Shown: positions 20,457 to 30,879 of the stretch, piece by piece
Layout of the letters: every line of letters begins with the position of its first letter
How positions within the stretch are numbered: position 1 is the first letter of the stretch
Program-made: the position numbers and the translations under genes
The notes under the pieces: model-generated
The model's database searches: none
Told to the model about the DNA's origin: nothing
The model's input: the letters and a program-made list of their open reading frames with translations, nothing else
Assembly: GCA_029339505.1 (NCBI GenBank)
Contig: JAQISU010000003.1
Span: 18,979,001 to 19,043,000 of the forward strand
Direction of reading: 5' to 3'
From: Unio delphinus
Lineage: Eukaryota; Mollusca; Bivalvia; Unionida; Unionidae
DNA length: 64,000 nt

Positions 20457-20541
20457 TGTCACGGAATTGTATAAATCCCTATATTTATTAAATACATGTA
20501 TTCGGGTTTTGTTTTTATATGTACAATATTTCAAAATAGTG
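20457..20541 (+). repeat. 5' LTR remnant
   Basis: TGTCACGGAATTGTATAAAT with the following TATTTATTAAATACATGT and TCGGGTTTTGTTTTTAT match the start of the 3' LTR at 23433; the match is lost after about 85 bases. Confidence 0.8.
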
Positions 20542-20919
20542 AGTTTGTTTCGGCACATGCGAAATGTTTTCTATGAAAAGAACCGAATGCTTCCAGTGCA
20601 CAGACAATATATGTGTATAAATGTCTCACCGTATGTAAAAGTCTTTAGATTACAGAGCGTTTTGTAAGTTAATAGTACTGGAAGCCATTACCGATATATC
20701 TCGTGAAAAATTTCTGAATTAGAAGAAACATGACGCGTCCTTATCTGCAACCACGGAGAAAACATTATCGGGTACCCTGAGGAGCGTGGTTTCAACTACA
20801 TTTCTGTTTCGAAAAAGGTTTAATGTACAGAACATACTTTACACTTGATAGGAAGGTTTTTGAACTAGTGGTTTTTCAGAAATTTATGTCGCATGTACTC
20901 AAGTTTTTGCACTAGTCGA

Positions 20920-21873
20920 GTATGGCGGGTCATTTAGGTGCGAAGAAATCAACAGATAGGGTATTAAGATAATTATGTTGGCCTGGTTTAATAACGAAGG
21001 AATGTGAAGGTTTTTTCGCTCGCTCGTGTCATGTTTGCCAGAAGACGGCCTCTGAGGGAAGGGTAACTATAGTACCGTTAAGTCAGATGACATTGATTGA
21101 TAGTCGGTTTTATAGAGTGGCGGTTGACAATGTAGGACCTATATTTTCACAATAAGATCGTAAAAACCGATACATCGTAACGCTGGTAGATACAGCCACT
21201 AGGTTCCGTGAAGCCATAGCTTTGCCATCGATCGAAACCGAACGTGTATCTGCAGCGCTCGTAGGCATGTTCATCAGTGTCTGAAGAGGTTCTTACGGAT
21301 TGTGGAGCTCAATTTACCTCAGATGTCATGGCAGAGCTCAGCAGGTTGTTGTCATTAAACAGTTGAACACAACACCCTACCACACTAGGTGCAATGGGTT
21401 GGTAGAGACAAATGAAGCAAATGTTGCAACGGATGTGTGCGGTGAGACCTACGGATTGGGATATGTATCTGAACTCAATTTTGTTCGCGTATCGTAAGGG
21501 TCCTCACGAAAACTTAGGCTTTTGCCTGTTTGAACTGTTGTACGGTAGGACAGTTCGTGGTCCTATGCGTATTCCACACGAACTGTGGTCAGACGAAGTT
21601 GCGAACGAATAAGTTAAGACCACTTATTAACACGTGGTGGATTTACGCGAACGGTAAATGACACAAGGCGAACTCAGAAAATCTAGTCGTAAGTACGCGA
21701 TGTACTACAAAACAAAAATAAACCGGAATAAGAAGTTTGACGTAGGTTATCAAATGTTGGTGCTTCTCCAAACAAATAAAAACAAGCTGCTAGTCCAACG
21801 GAAAGAGCTATACGAAGTCATACAGGTGAAATGCGAGATGAACTACATTCATCGATGTGGAAAGTACGTTTAA
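20920..21873 (+). pseudogene. Ty3-type integrase remnant
   Basis: Plus-strand sense: a zinc-binding HHCC-like start (GHLGAKKSTDRVL, CHVCQKTASEGR), the core with the first Asp (RVAVDNVGPIF), a second Asp in EVLTDCGAQFTSDVMAELS, and the Glu in NGLVETNEANV. A C-terminal part resembling the GPY/F region (KFDVGYQMLVLL, then QRKELYEV) follows to 21873, where WKGPY has become QRKELY. Several frameshifts (near 21160, 21280, 21350) and stops make it inactive. It would have inserted the cDNA into the genome. RT follows instead of preceding. Confidence 0.75.
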
Positions 21874-22069
21874 GACATTCCGCGCTAATATGCGGAAATG
21901 TTACGTAGAATTTCATAGTAAAACGATTGACAAAGGTGTCTTGAATGTTGTATGTGTAGAGGTGATAGAGGATAGGTTGTAGGACGAATCGAATTTCGTT
22001 TCCAGTACAGATTTGCCCCTTTGGGTATTCCATTGACGTAGGTAAATAAGTTATAGACCAGATCAATGT

Positions 22070-23395
22070 ATGCCCGGATTTATCAAAGGTCAGCGTACGC
22101 AGATCTTAGAGGTTTTGTCTCAGACGTGTTTACAAATAAAACCAGGCCGTACTGGATTGATTCAACATGAAATCAAGTTGAACACCTTAGAGCTGATCGT
22201 GATTAAAGGATATCTAATGCCCTTTAATTCGTTGGAGACGATCAACGAAGTGGGGAAAAGGTTAGACCAATAAGTGGTCGAACCTTGCAGTTCCCCATAT
22301 TCTCCATCTGTTGTGTTAGTCGGAAAGAAAGACCGGACAAGTCTCTTTTGCATTTATTTTAGGCAACTTTGCAGAGACGATGCAGAACCAATGCCAGATA
22401 TAGAAAGTCTCTTTTCAAAGTTGGCAGGTCATAAATACATTTACAAATTAGACTGTACCAAAGGATATTGGCAGATACCAATCGTTGATAATTCTCGCGA
22501 GTTAACGGCATTCGCTACTCCCAAATGTCTTTATCAATTTAAAGTCATTTCTCCCGGTTTAGTCAACACCGGTGCGTTGTGCGTTCATCTCATGCGAAAA
22601 CTGTTCTACAAATGTTACAGCTGTCCGAAGCCCACCAAATGTAGCATATGATATTGTAAGACACCTAGTACATGGACTGGGCCAGTTGAAACTTCACCCA
22701 TACAAAATAGGAGCAATCAGCAATGAACTTAGACTCGACACTAAGAAACAAGTAAGATCGTGTCTAGGTTTGATTTGGTTTTACAGAACATTTGTCCGTA
22801 AGTTTGCGGCTATTGCGAGACCATTAACATACTTGACTAGTAAAGCTTAAACAAAACAAATTCCCTGGGTGTGTGTGCCAGGAAAAAGAATTTAACACTC
22901 TAAAAACGAAAAACTGGCAAGTGGACCGATCTTAAAGCTGTCAGAATTGAACAAATCTTTTGTGCTGACAGATGCGTCCGATACGGGACTTTGGCTGTTT
23001 TGCTACAGAAGCAGAGCAAGAAAGGATGAAATTGACCATTGCTTATGCAAGAAAGAAATTGCACTCTAGGGAGCAAAACTGTCTAATGATTGAGAAGGAG
23101 TGCCTAACCTAAGTATGCAGATATGAACATTCCATATGTACATTTTGGGAGGGAATTTACCTTACAAACGGACCATCAGTCGTTCGTATACATGAAAAAG
23201 ACAAAGGTTGCCGAGGCAAGATTGATGCTTTGGGTGTTGTCCTTGCAACCGTATAGGTCCCGAATCGAGGAGATTTTATGATCAGGAAATGTAGGTGCTT
23301 CTCATTTAAGTAGGGTGGAAATACCAGATCATTTTCGGTCAGTATTCCCAATTGAATATTTAACAATTATTTATGTTCACATTCATTGATGTTTC
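22070..23395 (+). pseudogene. Ty3-type reverse transcriptase and RNase H remnant
   Basis: An N-terminal linker (PGRTGLIQHEIKLNT) leads to RT: SPSVVLVGKKDRTSLFCIYF, then MPDIESLFSKLAGHKYIYKL and DCTKGYWQIP, which holds the first catalytic Asp, then FATPKCLYQFKV. The block that should carry the YxDD catalytic pair is deleted between 22610 and 22635, where the sense jumps from the LMRKLF segment to KPTKCSI. The connection domain (KKQVRSCLGLIWFYRTFVRK) is followed by RNase H (VLTDASDTGL) with stops and frameshifts to about 23395. Non-functional. Confidence 0.8.
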
Positions 23396-23417
23396 AAAAA
23401 GTGTTACCACTTGATTT

Positions 23418-23432
23418 TAAAAGGGGAGGTAC
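23418..23432 (+). promoter_or_regulatory. polypurine tract
   Basis: AAAAGGGGAGG followed by TAC, immediately before the 3' LTR start; this is where plus-strand cDNA synthesis would be primed. Confidence 0.8.
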
Positions 23433-24207
23433 TGTCACGGAATTGCATAAATGCTTTTATTTATTAAATACATGTGCTCGGGTTTCGTTTTTATGAGTAC
23501 AACTATATAATAGGACCTAGAGCTGAACAGAGTGACCAGAGTCATTAGAATGATCGGAGTCGAAGTGGTATCAGCTGCACAGCTAACGATGAAGTCGACC
23601 TTGACAGATGTGAAGCGGCATCATAGCAGCCATAGAGCTGAATAGTGTTGCTGGTCGAGTAGCAGATGATTATGCGTTGCTGACCGAGATTGTTGATTGA
23701 CCAACCTGGAATACTGGCGGCTTCATTGGCCATTGTGACTGGTAGCCGAGTGTGCTGCTGACGGAGTGTTTAACTCATGCATGTAATCTTTTAACCGTGG
23801 GCTAATGTTTGGGGTTCGTAAAACCCACCGTGTTTTGGGGACTGTAGAGATAATTTGTACATCTGTTTCTTTCTCTTTACATAATTTCACTATTTGAGTG
23901 ATTTACATTTTACTGTATGAGTAAAATGCTACAATTTTTACTTTTTGATTAAAACTCATCATTCTTTTCGTGGTGAAATCACTGTGAATCATTCGCCCCT
24001 TGGCCTTGTACTATAAGGTCATTTTTTGTATTTTGATTAGTTAGTCCGTGCGTTTTATGTTAGTTTATCCAATATGTGCAGCATATACACGCACCTATTA
24101 ATCATAATTAATTTCTCATTTAAATCGTTTGTCATTAAACATTGCATTTTTATCACCATCAATTGAGTTGTTGTAAATCCGATATCCCACCCGGATATAT
24201 CGTTTCA
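23433..24207 (+). repeat. 3' LTR, 775 bp
   Basis: Runs from TGTCACGGAATTGCAT to ..TATCGTTTCA, with TG/CA ends. It starts right after the polypurine tract and stops at the CCAAA duplication. Confidence 0.85.
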
Positions 24208-24415
24208 CCAAAGACTAAAAAAGCAAAAGAACTAACAGCTGCCTCGCTAAGAGGTTAGTGTTAGTTAGGACTGGTCTGCTTGGTGACAGGGTAATGTGAC
24301 TCATTTGGAACATCGTGCTTCATGTATGCGGCATGAAACCCCAATGCTAGATAGCACTATAAACTGCCACAATGCAGACATCATAGTGATATGACTGAAA
24401 TGTTAAAGCTTCGTT
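24208..24415 (+). mobile_element. SINE body, continuation of the copy at 20375
   Basis: After the duplicated CCAAA the SINE goes on: AGACTAAAAAAG, GAACTAACAGCTGCCTCGCT, GACTGGTCTGCTTGGTGACA, and AAACTGCCACAATGCAGACATCAT. These match, on the other strand, the bodies of the SINEs at 50280-50580 and 46665-46965. Total SINE length once rejoined is about 290 bp. A CA-rich stretch follows to 24480. Confidence 0.8.
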
Positions 24416-24479
24416 AAAAATCTTAAACACACACGCACACATACGCACACGCACAAACTCAGAGCCACACACACACACT

Positions 24480-24655
24480 GCACCATTAATAACCAGACAC
24501 TTTCTTTCCCATGTTTGTGTTTGGTTCTGAAATTTAAAAAAAAATCTTATTAAATCATTGTATTATAACGAAAATCTCCATCTATTGAGACTCATGATCA
24601 ACGGAGAAGCATTATTTTGATAAATCTTTTGTAGTTCCTGCGTAATCATTCAAAT
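24480..24655. other. no feature recognised
   Basis: Short AT-rich spacer between the SINE tail and the LINE 3' end. Confidence 0.3.
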
Positions 24656-24657
24656 TC

Positions 24658-26118
24658 TTTTTTTTTGGGGGGGGGGGGGGGGCACCAGACAGATGCCCCC
24701 CCCCCCTAATAAAAAAAGTAAAAAAGTTTTTATGTGCATGTGTGTTCCCCCCGATATGTTGTTTGTTGTTGTTTTTTTTTATTTTGCATTTATCTCCCCA
24801 TTTAATTTTTCCCCATCGGGGTTATATATTTGATAAGGGGTATATTTTTTATCCTAGTGTATCTTATGTAGATCCTTACTAGGTGGGAGTTGATCTACCC
24901 ACAACTAGTATTCTACATTTGTTTCATATTGTTTGACATTGGCTAGTGGTCCCCTGATATCCTTGTGTTTGCTAGTTGTGTTGGTGCTATTTGTATGTTG
25001 CTATATATAAGTCTATACTTTGTGTTTTTGTAAGGATTAGCCATTTTCTGTTCAAATTTTGACATAGTTGTCTTGCTTTGTGTCTTTCTTACATGGGATG
25101 ACACTTCCTCCACTTTAATTTATTTTAAATTGATTTAAATTTTGGATTTTGTATAAATTGAAGTGTTTTAGTTAAAAGTTTAGTGTGCTTCAATTTATAT
25201 TTAATAATATTTAGTCTTTTAGGTCCGTCTGCCTTGAGTCAGGAGCTGTACGAATTTATTTGGTTGTACAGTTCCTGTCTCAATTAGGGACGTCTTTTAC
25301 TTATTTATATTAATTAATGTACAAAAAAATTCGAAATTGTTTATTTTTCCCTTTAATGGGAACCATGTCTATTACGGGAGATAGACATGGCAGAAAAGTA
25401 TGGATTTAGTATCCAGAGAAGAAGAAGTGCAGAATTTGAATAATTAAAGCTATTAGGGTGATATTTTCCAAACTCTGCCATAGGCCTGCTCACTTCGCGT
25501 AGCGCCATGTAATATAGCCCCATAGCATCCTCATTATGTACTTTCCCCTGTTGTGTTTATGATTTTTATTCTTTTAATACTAAATTGAATTTTTTATTAT
25601 TTTTATTTATTTTTGTATTTAACTTTTTTCCAAAGATTTGTTGTTTTTTTTAAAAATAATATATATATAAATTATATATATAAGATTATAATACTATTCC
25701 CTAACCTTCATCAGGGGTCCACATTTTATTAGCGTACTCGTTATATAGTCAGTTATGAGTCTTATTAATTGTTTGTTAAAATTTCCGTCAAGGAAGAGTA
25801 GTTGCCTGTCTTATTTGTCTACCTTCATTATTTCTGTTATTAGTTTGATGCTTTCTTCCTTTGATTTGTCGCATTGTGTTATCGTATGATATTTAGTGAA
25901 CGGGGCATTTCTGCATAGAGGGCAGCTAACAGGGGTCTGAATCATTCGTCGTCTAAGTGCCACTTCGCCTGTGAACCAGGCGTTGTGGAGGTACGTGTAT
26001 ATTATACTCTATACTTTTAGAGAGTTAATGTCAGACCAATGTCTCCAAACTCTGTCCCATTTGATATGCGGGTTTTCTTCTTCTACCTTGTTTTTAATCT
26101 TTTTAGCTTCTAGTTCAC
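24658..26118 (-). mobile_element. Tx1/L1-type LINE, 5'-truncated copy 1
   Basis: Colinear with 40860-42440. The minus-strand sense at 26118-25700 is the end of ORF2, including the zinc-knuckle-like CPLC..KYHTITQCDK motif near 25910 and an upstream DRVW-HWS-type stretch. The ~1-kb region below 25700 is the 3' region with several inverted repeats shared by both copies, and the terminal G-run/C-run hairpin lies at 24667-24706. The copy is 5'-truncated at about 26118, as expected of target-primed insertion. Confidence 0.75.
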
Positions 26119-26119
26119 A

Positions 26120-26900
26120 AATTCAGTCATACGTCCATTGTTCACATCAAATTGAATTAGCATATCAAAATCTCTTTCATTTTGTGCCATTCGAATTGAG
26201 TTTAGAAGTTTTACCAGTGTTTGTTAGATTTTACACGATATACTAAATTTATTCTCAATTATATGTATTTCTGTTTTATTTAAGGGACATGTAATCAACT
26301 AAACTTTACATTTATCAAGGCTAAATTACTCTGATTAATATTTTGGTTGCTTTACAATAGATTATGTGGCATTAAAAAAAATTAAAACTGTGTTATCCTT
26401 AGTTTGAAACTTTACACATGCTTTATAGCTTTTCCCCAGTTCGACATGTCTGTGTGGGAATTTAATCTTATTTAGTGCTTTACAAACAAGCGAATTAAGC
26501 CTGAATATTTGCACGAGGCAGGCATAAAAACACAGATGTAATATATATCAATATATACAATCAGATCCCCAAATTGATCAGAGATAACTATAATTTTTGG
26601 TTATTTGTAACGGTGTTAACACATACGCTAAATATTCATCAGACTTGGTGTATCGGCAACATCTACATAAACAATATTAAAAACGTGTTTGCACATGCCT
26701 AGGGAAACTGCGCATGGATTCCTCACGATACGTTTCCACGATCCATCAACACCTTATCGAATTCTTCTTGATAAAATATTTACTTAAAGAAATGCATTTA
26801 TTTTATAATGAATCAGGACATATTAATGAGATTGTCTCATAGATCGAGCAATTACACAAAAATGGTCTCGAGATTCAGCATGATATTGAAAAGATCAACG
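26120..26900. other. no gene recognised
   Basis: AT-rich; from about 26740 on it may belong to the second Polinton remnant (helix-like HINEIVS, HDIEKINDD on the plus strand), but I cannot assign it. Confidence 0.3.
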
Positions 26901-26922
26901 ACGATTTGAAATGATAGACCAG

Positions 26923-27620
26923 CTACGTGAAGGAAGCAGTTATACACTGGTGGTAGAATATAGATTTATCCAATGACTCAACGAGCATTTCATCTGTCAT
27001 TGACGGATTTACACGAACAACATAGATAGGTAAATGTGTTCCACTGGCAAGCGCCATGAAGGAAATACGATCAGAGCTATCTTGAAAATATAGTAGGAGC
27101 GCATGCAAGACAGCTAATAAAATCGAACTTGTGTTGGACTTCACTAAGACTCCCGAATAGCAACGTCATCAGCACCAATACAATATTAACGACAACTTAT
27201 TTTTATTTTTTGTTGTTGGTGGAATGCAATATATTTTTTTTGGTCTTTTTTCACTGCCGACCATCACGGCCTGTCACGCACATACAAACTAACGGTCAAT
27301 TCTTCACCACTCGTATAAAATAAATTACCATCTTTCGGTTAGACATAAACGTATTCGCGACAGAGACGGATTATGACATGGTAACAAATATTATTAACGG
27401 GCACTGACACAATCAAATGACCGGTGTGATCCCCGGAGAAAAGCTATAAGGAACATCTTCTTGCTCGGCCTGCTTTGTCTTTGACCCATACATGCTATAA
27501 CTACCATCGACAATATCACAGACTAGATTTACAGAAACCGTAGAAGTGATATTGACAATGCCAGGTTGTACATGACGACCACCACCTATTGCACCATTTT
27601 TGGGTAGGAGAACATTTTAG
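26923..27620 (-). pseudogene. second Polinton remnant: unassigned distal genes
   Basis: Two open minus-strand stretches: 27144-26923 (SNTSSILLAVLHALLLYFQD, then SFMALASGTHLPIYVVRVNP) and about 27620-27425 (KNGAIGGGRHVQPGIVNITS, then DIVDGSYSMYGSKTKQAEQE). Composition is protein-like, but no homologue in the first remnant could be matched with confidence. They lie at the far end of the second element. Confidence 0.3.
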
Positions 27621-27837
27621 GGCTTCTGTTTTCCCCATGCTGAACTAATTTTCTGACAAAAAATCCAAAATCATGTCCTCGAGATCACACTGTATTATAT
27701 AGGTGTCTAACCTGGGTAATTTGAACGTAAGTGGTTCGTCTTCGTTGATCTTACAAAATCAAGACACTTCTCCTTGTAAGTTGGGTAGTATTTTGTGGTA
27801 TCACCTTAAGAGTATGCCACTTTTTCCAACGCGGTTT

Positions 27838-28165
27838 TTAAAAATAATCCACGTTGGATTTCACCTTTTGCAGAAGTTGTACTGCCCCAATGAAACTTTC
27901 TTTGAGATTATCATTCTGATATTCCAGAGCATGCTGCTCGAGATGCTTTCTCAGACTGAGCTGTGCATTTTTATATTCCTTTGCTATTTCATCGGTAAGT
28001 GTTTCATTAGAACATGCCGATTTGCAATTATTCCTTGACAATTTCTTCACTGAACATTACCTCATTATAAAATCTTTCTTTACTACCACCCCGAACAAAT
28101 TTCATATATCTCTGTAGGTAATCGATATATTGCATAAACGGGTTATCCGCCCGACCGTCTTCCAT
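27838..28165 (-). pseudogene. second Polinton remnant: helix-rich small protein, two frames
   Basis: ATG 28165 opens MEDGRADNPFMQYIDYLQRY and continues to a stop near 28030. The sense then shifts into the frame 28050-27838 (TDEIAKEYKNAQLSLRKHL, later KESFIGAVQLLQKVKSNVDY). Charged and helical; function unknown. Confidence 0.4.
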
Positions 28166-28554
28166 ATTACTATGATTTACCTAGTTTAGTAGATACTTTT
28201 AAAGTCTAATTACTTTGCCTGATAACTATTCAGATTGCGCAGGTTGTGGTATGGAAATACATTCGACGCTTTAATCGGCCATCCCAGCACAGTTCTAATG
28301 GACAAATTATATACGTCAACGGCGTACTCATTCTTTGATATTTCAATGACGTCATTAAACGGTGACTAGCGATCTTTTAATATTTTCCTGTTATAGGTTC
28401 GATTTTGAGCTAACGTTAGTTATTGCTTTGTTAGATTTGATATGGTCCTATTTGAATTTCAACTATGTTCCAGTAGGATTTCTCAGATCCATCTTACTTC
28501 TTATACTCGAATAGCAGCGAATTGTGAGCGCCTAATCAACCAAATGATTTTGTC

Positions 28555-28816
28555 TCATGTTTTGCCCAAATATAAAATAAGTCGTACTTGTGCGATCCGC
28601 ATCTCAAGTGACTTACCATTGACCGCATTTATTGGAGTTGGAAAACCGATATCAAATCTCGGCCGCGCTGACGTAACTGATGTCATTGGGGGCAGTCTCA
28701 GCCGTTTTCTTAGCAATAGTCTGCTCCAGTCGTGTGGTTTTTTTTCTGTGGTCATTATTATCTATACGGCGAATTCTAAATGTGGCGTTGGCACGGGTAT
28801 GTATGTGTTCTTGTGA
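28555..28816 (-). pseudogene. second Polinton remnant: minor-capsid-type protein
   Basis: The frame contains VTSARPRFDIGFPTPINAVN and LEMRIAQVRLILYLGK, which line up with the start of the gene at 7237-7500 of the first element (sheet-rich, then A-x-x-Q-(L/V)-R and an aromatic segment). The (I/Y)LP half that should follow is decayed in 28550-28390. Confidence 0.4.
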
Positions 28817-28829
28817 TAAAGATAATAAA

Positions 28830-29160
28830 TATCCCTGATTGCAACAAATTCATTATCAGATATTGCACTGTAGTTTAACCCCGCATACATTATTTCTGTG
28901 TGTTCATGTAATTCCTTGCTGGCAAATGTTGATTTTTTTCCGCGATAATTTTGAGGATACCAGCAACACCATCAACAATAGAAACACCGATTCTAACCAT
29001 TTGCAATATCACATGCATTGCTTATAACGTACAAATTTACGTCGTTGTTCCAGCTACCAGCGAGGACACCGCGTATACAACATTGTCGATGATGATGATT
29101 TACCTGCGATATTTGGTTTGTTTTGTCATGTGCTTGCTCTTCGATGATTTCTTCCAGTGA
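28830..29160 (-). pseudogene. second Polinton remnant: hydrophobic protein
   Basis: The sense VYAVSSLVAG near 29090, two stops, then MVRIGVSIVDGVAGILKII match in position and character the hydrophobic remnant at 7601-7816. Function unknown. Confidence 0.35.
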
Positions 29161-29424
29161 TGCCTTCCACGCACATGCTTGATTACACCAAAATGATTTT
29201 GTGATTTATTGTCGCATTATATAATGGTGCTATGGTACCAAGTGAGACACGACCAATACGTCATTGTGGTTAAGACTTTATATGCTGGTTCCATTATGAA
29301 TGTGTTTTTCGGTATTTTGATTTAACACGACTGACACAATTCCGGAAAATCATTCGTAAATATCCTACATTTAACAGCACTAAACACGGAGAGCGGGTGC
29401 ACCCCGGTGACCCCAACGGTATGT

Positions 29425-29724
29425 TTAAGTTAGTTGCTTTCTTGTCACGACGTTGCGGAACCGGACGCGACTGTGTTTATCGCGTTGGTGATCGGAGACG
29501 TATGAACAACACAAGCGGTAATCGTTTTGATCTTTTTCCGCGATATCATCGTGTCGTGTGAGAATTTCAATGAGACTAATGTCGACGTAATTAGGAACTC
29601 CAAAGAATCCATTGATATGTCTATTTATAGTTGCACGAAAATTGTAAACACGCTCAGATCTGAATATGGTCAATCATTCATTGATTGGTGTAAACGGAAG
29701 AAGCCATTGTTCTTCAAACTGTGA
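29425..29724 (-). pseudogene. second Polinton remnant: fiber-like protein
   Basis: NFRATINRHINGFFGVPNY and ISLIEILTRHDDIAEKDQND correspond to the SDYDAHIN..FFGTPH..KLADVN part of 8180-8916 in the first remnant. Only this segment survives. Confidence 0.45.
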
Positions 29725-30083
29725 TAGTGTCATTATTAGCATCGACAGCGAACGTTTTGTCCGCGTCATATTTCAGTGAAACTCCACAGTTTCAACAGAA
29801 TCAACTTCTTAAGCGCGCCACATGAGTGTACAAATATAACTGTGTATTTTGCCCTGAAGATAACGGTTCTAAGATTTCTGCAGAAACTAATTTTTACGTG
29901 CAGAGAATCTCAAGCAAGTTTAAATCCGCTTTGGTGAGCACGAGCACATCCTCAAAATATGTGTCGTTTACTCCACCTTGGCTGTTAAGCCTTCGACAAA
30001 GATAAGGTCACTTATCGTCTTTATCCACGGTATATTTTGAAAACATCATTAATAGAGCACCGGTCCGTGAATAATCATCATCA
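29725..30083 (-). pseudogene. second Polinton remnant: probable capsid-protein core, heavily decayed
   Basis: Between the capsid start (30084-30220) and the fiber-like segment only about 360 bases remain, against about 2.4 kb in the first element. The sense NDTYFEDVLVLTKADLNLL near 29930 could match the capsid stretch NDVKVTLTKLTLWMP. The pX-like and protease genes are absent, so a deletion of roughly 2 kb is inferred. Confidence 0.3.
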
Positions 30084-30600
30084 TTATGTCACAATTCCGT
30101 TATTAATAAATCCACCATGTTGATCATTATATTTATTACCTTCGATTTTTACACGTCTACCATGACATTCATTGAACGTTTCGACAGGTAGGATATACCT
30201 ATATGCACCACAATTTACCAGATGTGATTTTTGTCGTACTAATCGCATTAGTCTGTCCCTGATTGCTGAGAATGCTTTACCAGCAACATCACCAACCGTG
30301 CCAATACCCTTAGCACGAACAACTTCGATTTCTTTCATGACTAATTGTTTTGTAATCGGGATATATTTTGGGGCTATCCGTCTTAATAAACCTTGATAAA
30401 CGTTCCAGATATCAGCTGCTTCATTGATGATTTAGTCGAAATTGTTGCCGGCTCGTCTTCCACCAATAAAACTTTCCAGTCGACCAACATCAGCAAGGAT
30501 GTTATTTGGACAAAGTTTATCTTAAATCACCGGCACGGGTTGTTTTGTACGACGTCGATCGCTATAAGCAACTTCACTGCCTCTAAATAAGCTTTTCTCT
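30084..30600 (-). pseudogene. second Polinton remnant: RLE-x-x-I gene, GTVGDVAGKAF gene and capsid start fused
   Basis: From 30530 down: CPNNILADVGRLESFIGGRR, one stop, IINEAADIW, then TVGDVAGKAFSAIRDRLMRL running in one frame into HGRRVKIEGNKY and GGFINNGIV, which matches the capsid start of the first element (GGRLLIADDTGYEIG, VGFVNNGIM). Compared with the first element about 330 bases, including a stop and the capsid ATG, are missing at this junction, so the open frame 30338-30084 joins two genes by deletion. 30600-30880 is unassigned. Confidence 0.5.
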
Positions 30601-30879
30601 ATTCCAACTTTGTTTTAAACGTAGATTTTACGCTTAATTTCTTTCCTTCTGCTTCTTGAAGTCGACATCTAAATTCTTTTTGTGCCTTTCAATTTTTATG
30701 TTTTACTTGTTTAATCTCCTTATTCACCATCATCTAAATTTTTTTAATAAAAATTTCATCACTTTTGACTTGCACCAGAAAAAAGCGAAATATGTATTTA
30801 CGCCATTCACCAAGATTTATAGTTCCTTGACATTAGTCAAGGAACAAATGTACCGGTACACAACGTTTAACTACTTTCT

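Larger units (their letters stand above)
20457..24207 (+). mobile_element. Ty3/gypsy LTR retrotransposon, Gmr1-like gene order, degenerate
   Basis: The element begins TGTCACGG and ends ..GTTTCA, flanked by the 5-bp duplication CCAAA (20452-20456 and 24208-24212). The 3' LTR is 23433-24207 (775 bp). The 5' LTR keeps only about 85 bases before the homology ends, and gag and protease are missing, so a large internal deletion took place. The pol order is integrase, then RT, then RNase H, directly followed by the polypurine tract and 3' LTR. This order, unusual for Ty3/gypsy, is known from the Gmr1 clade. All coding parts have stops and frameshifts. Confidence 0.85.

Noticed and set aside
22274..22651. 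A second, separate retrotransposon downstream of the integrase fragment
   Set aside because: The integrase C-terminus, linker and RT are continuous and one 5-bp duplication bounds the whole, so one Gmr1-like element is the simpler reading.
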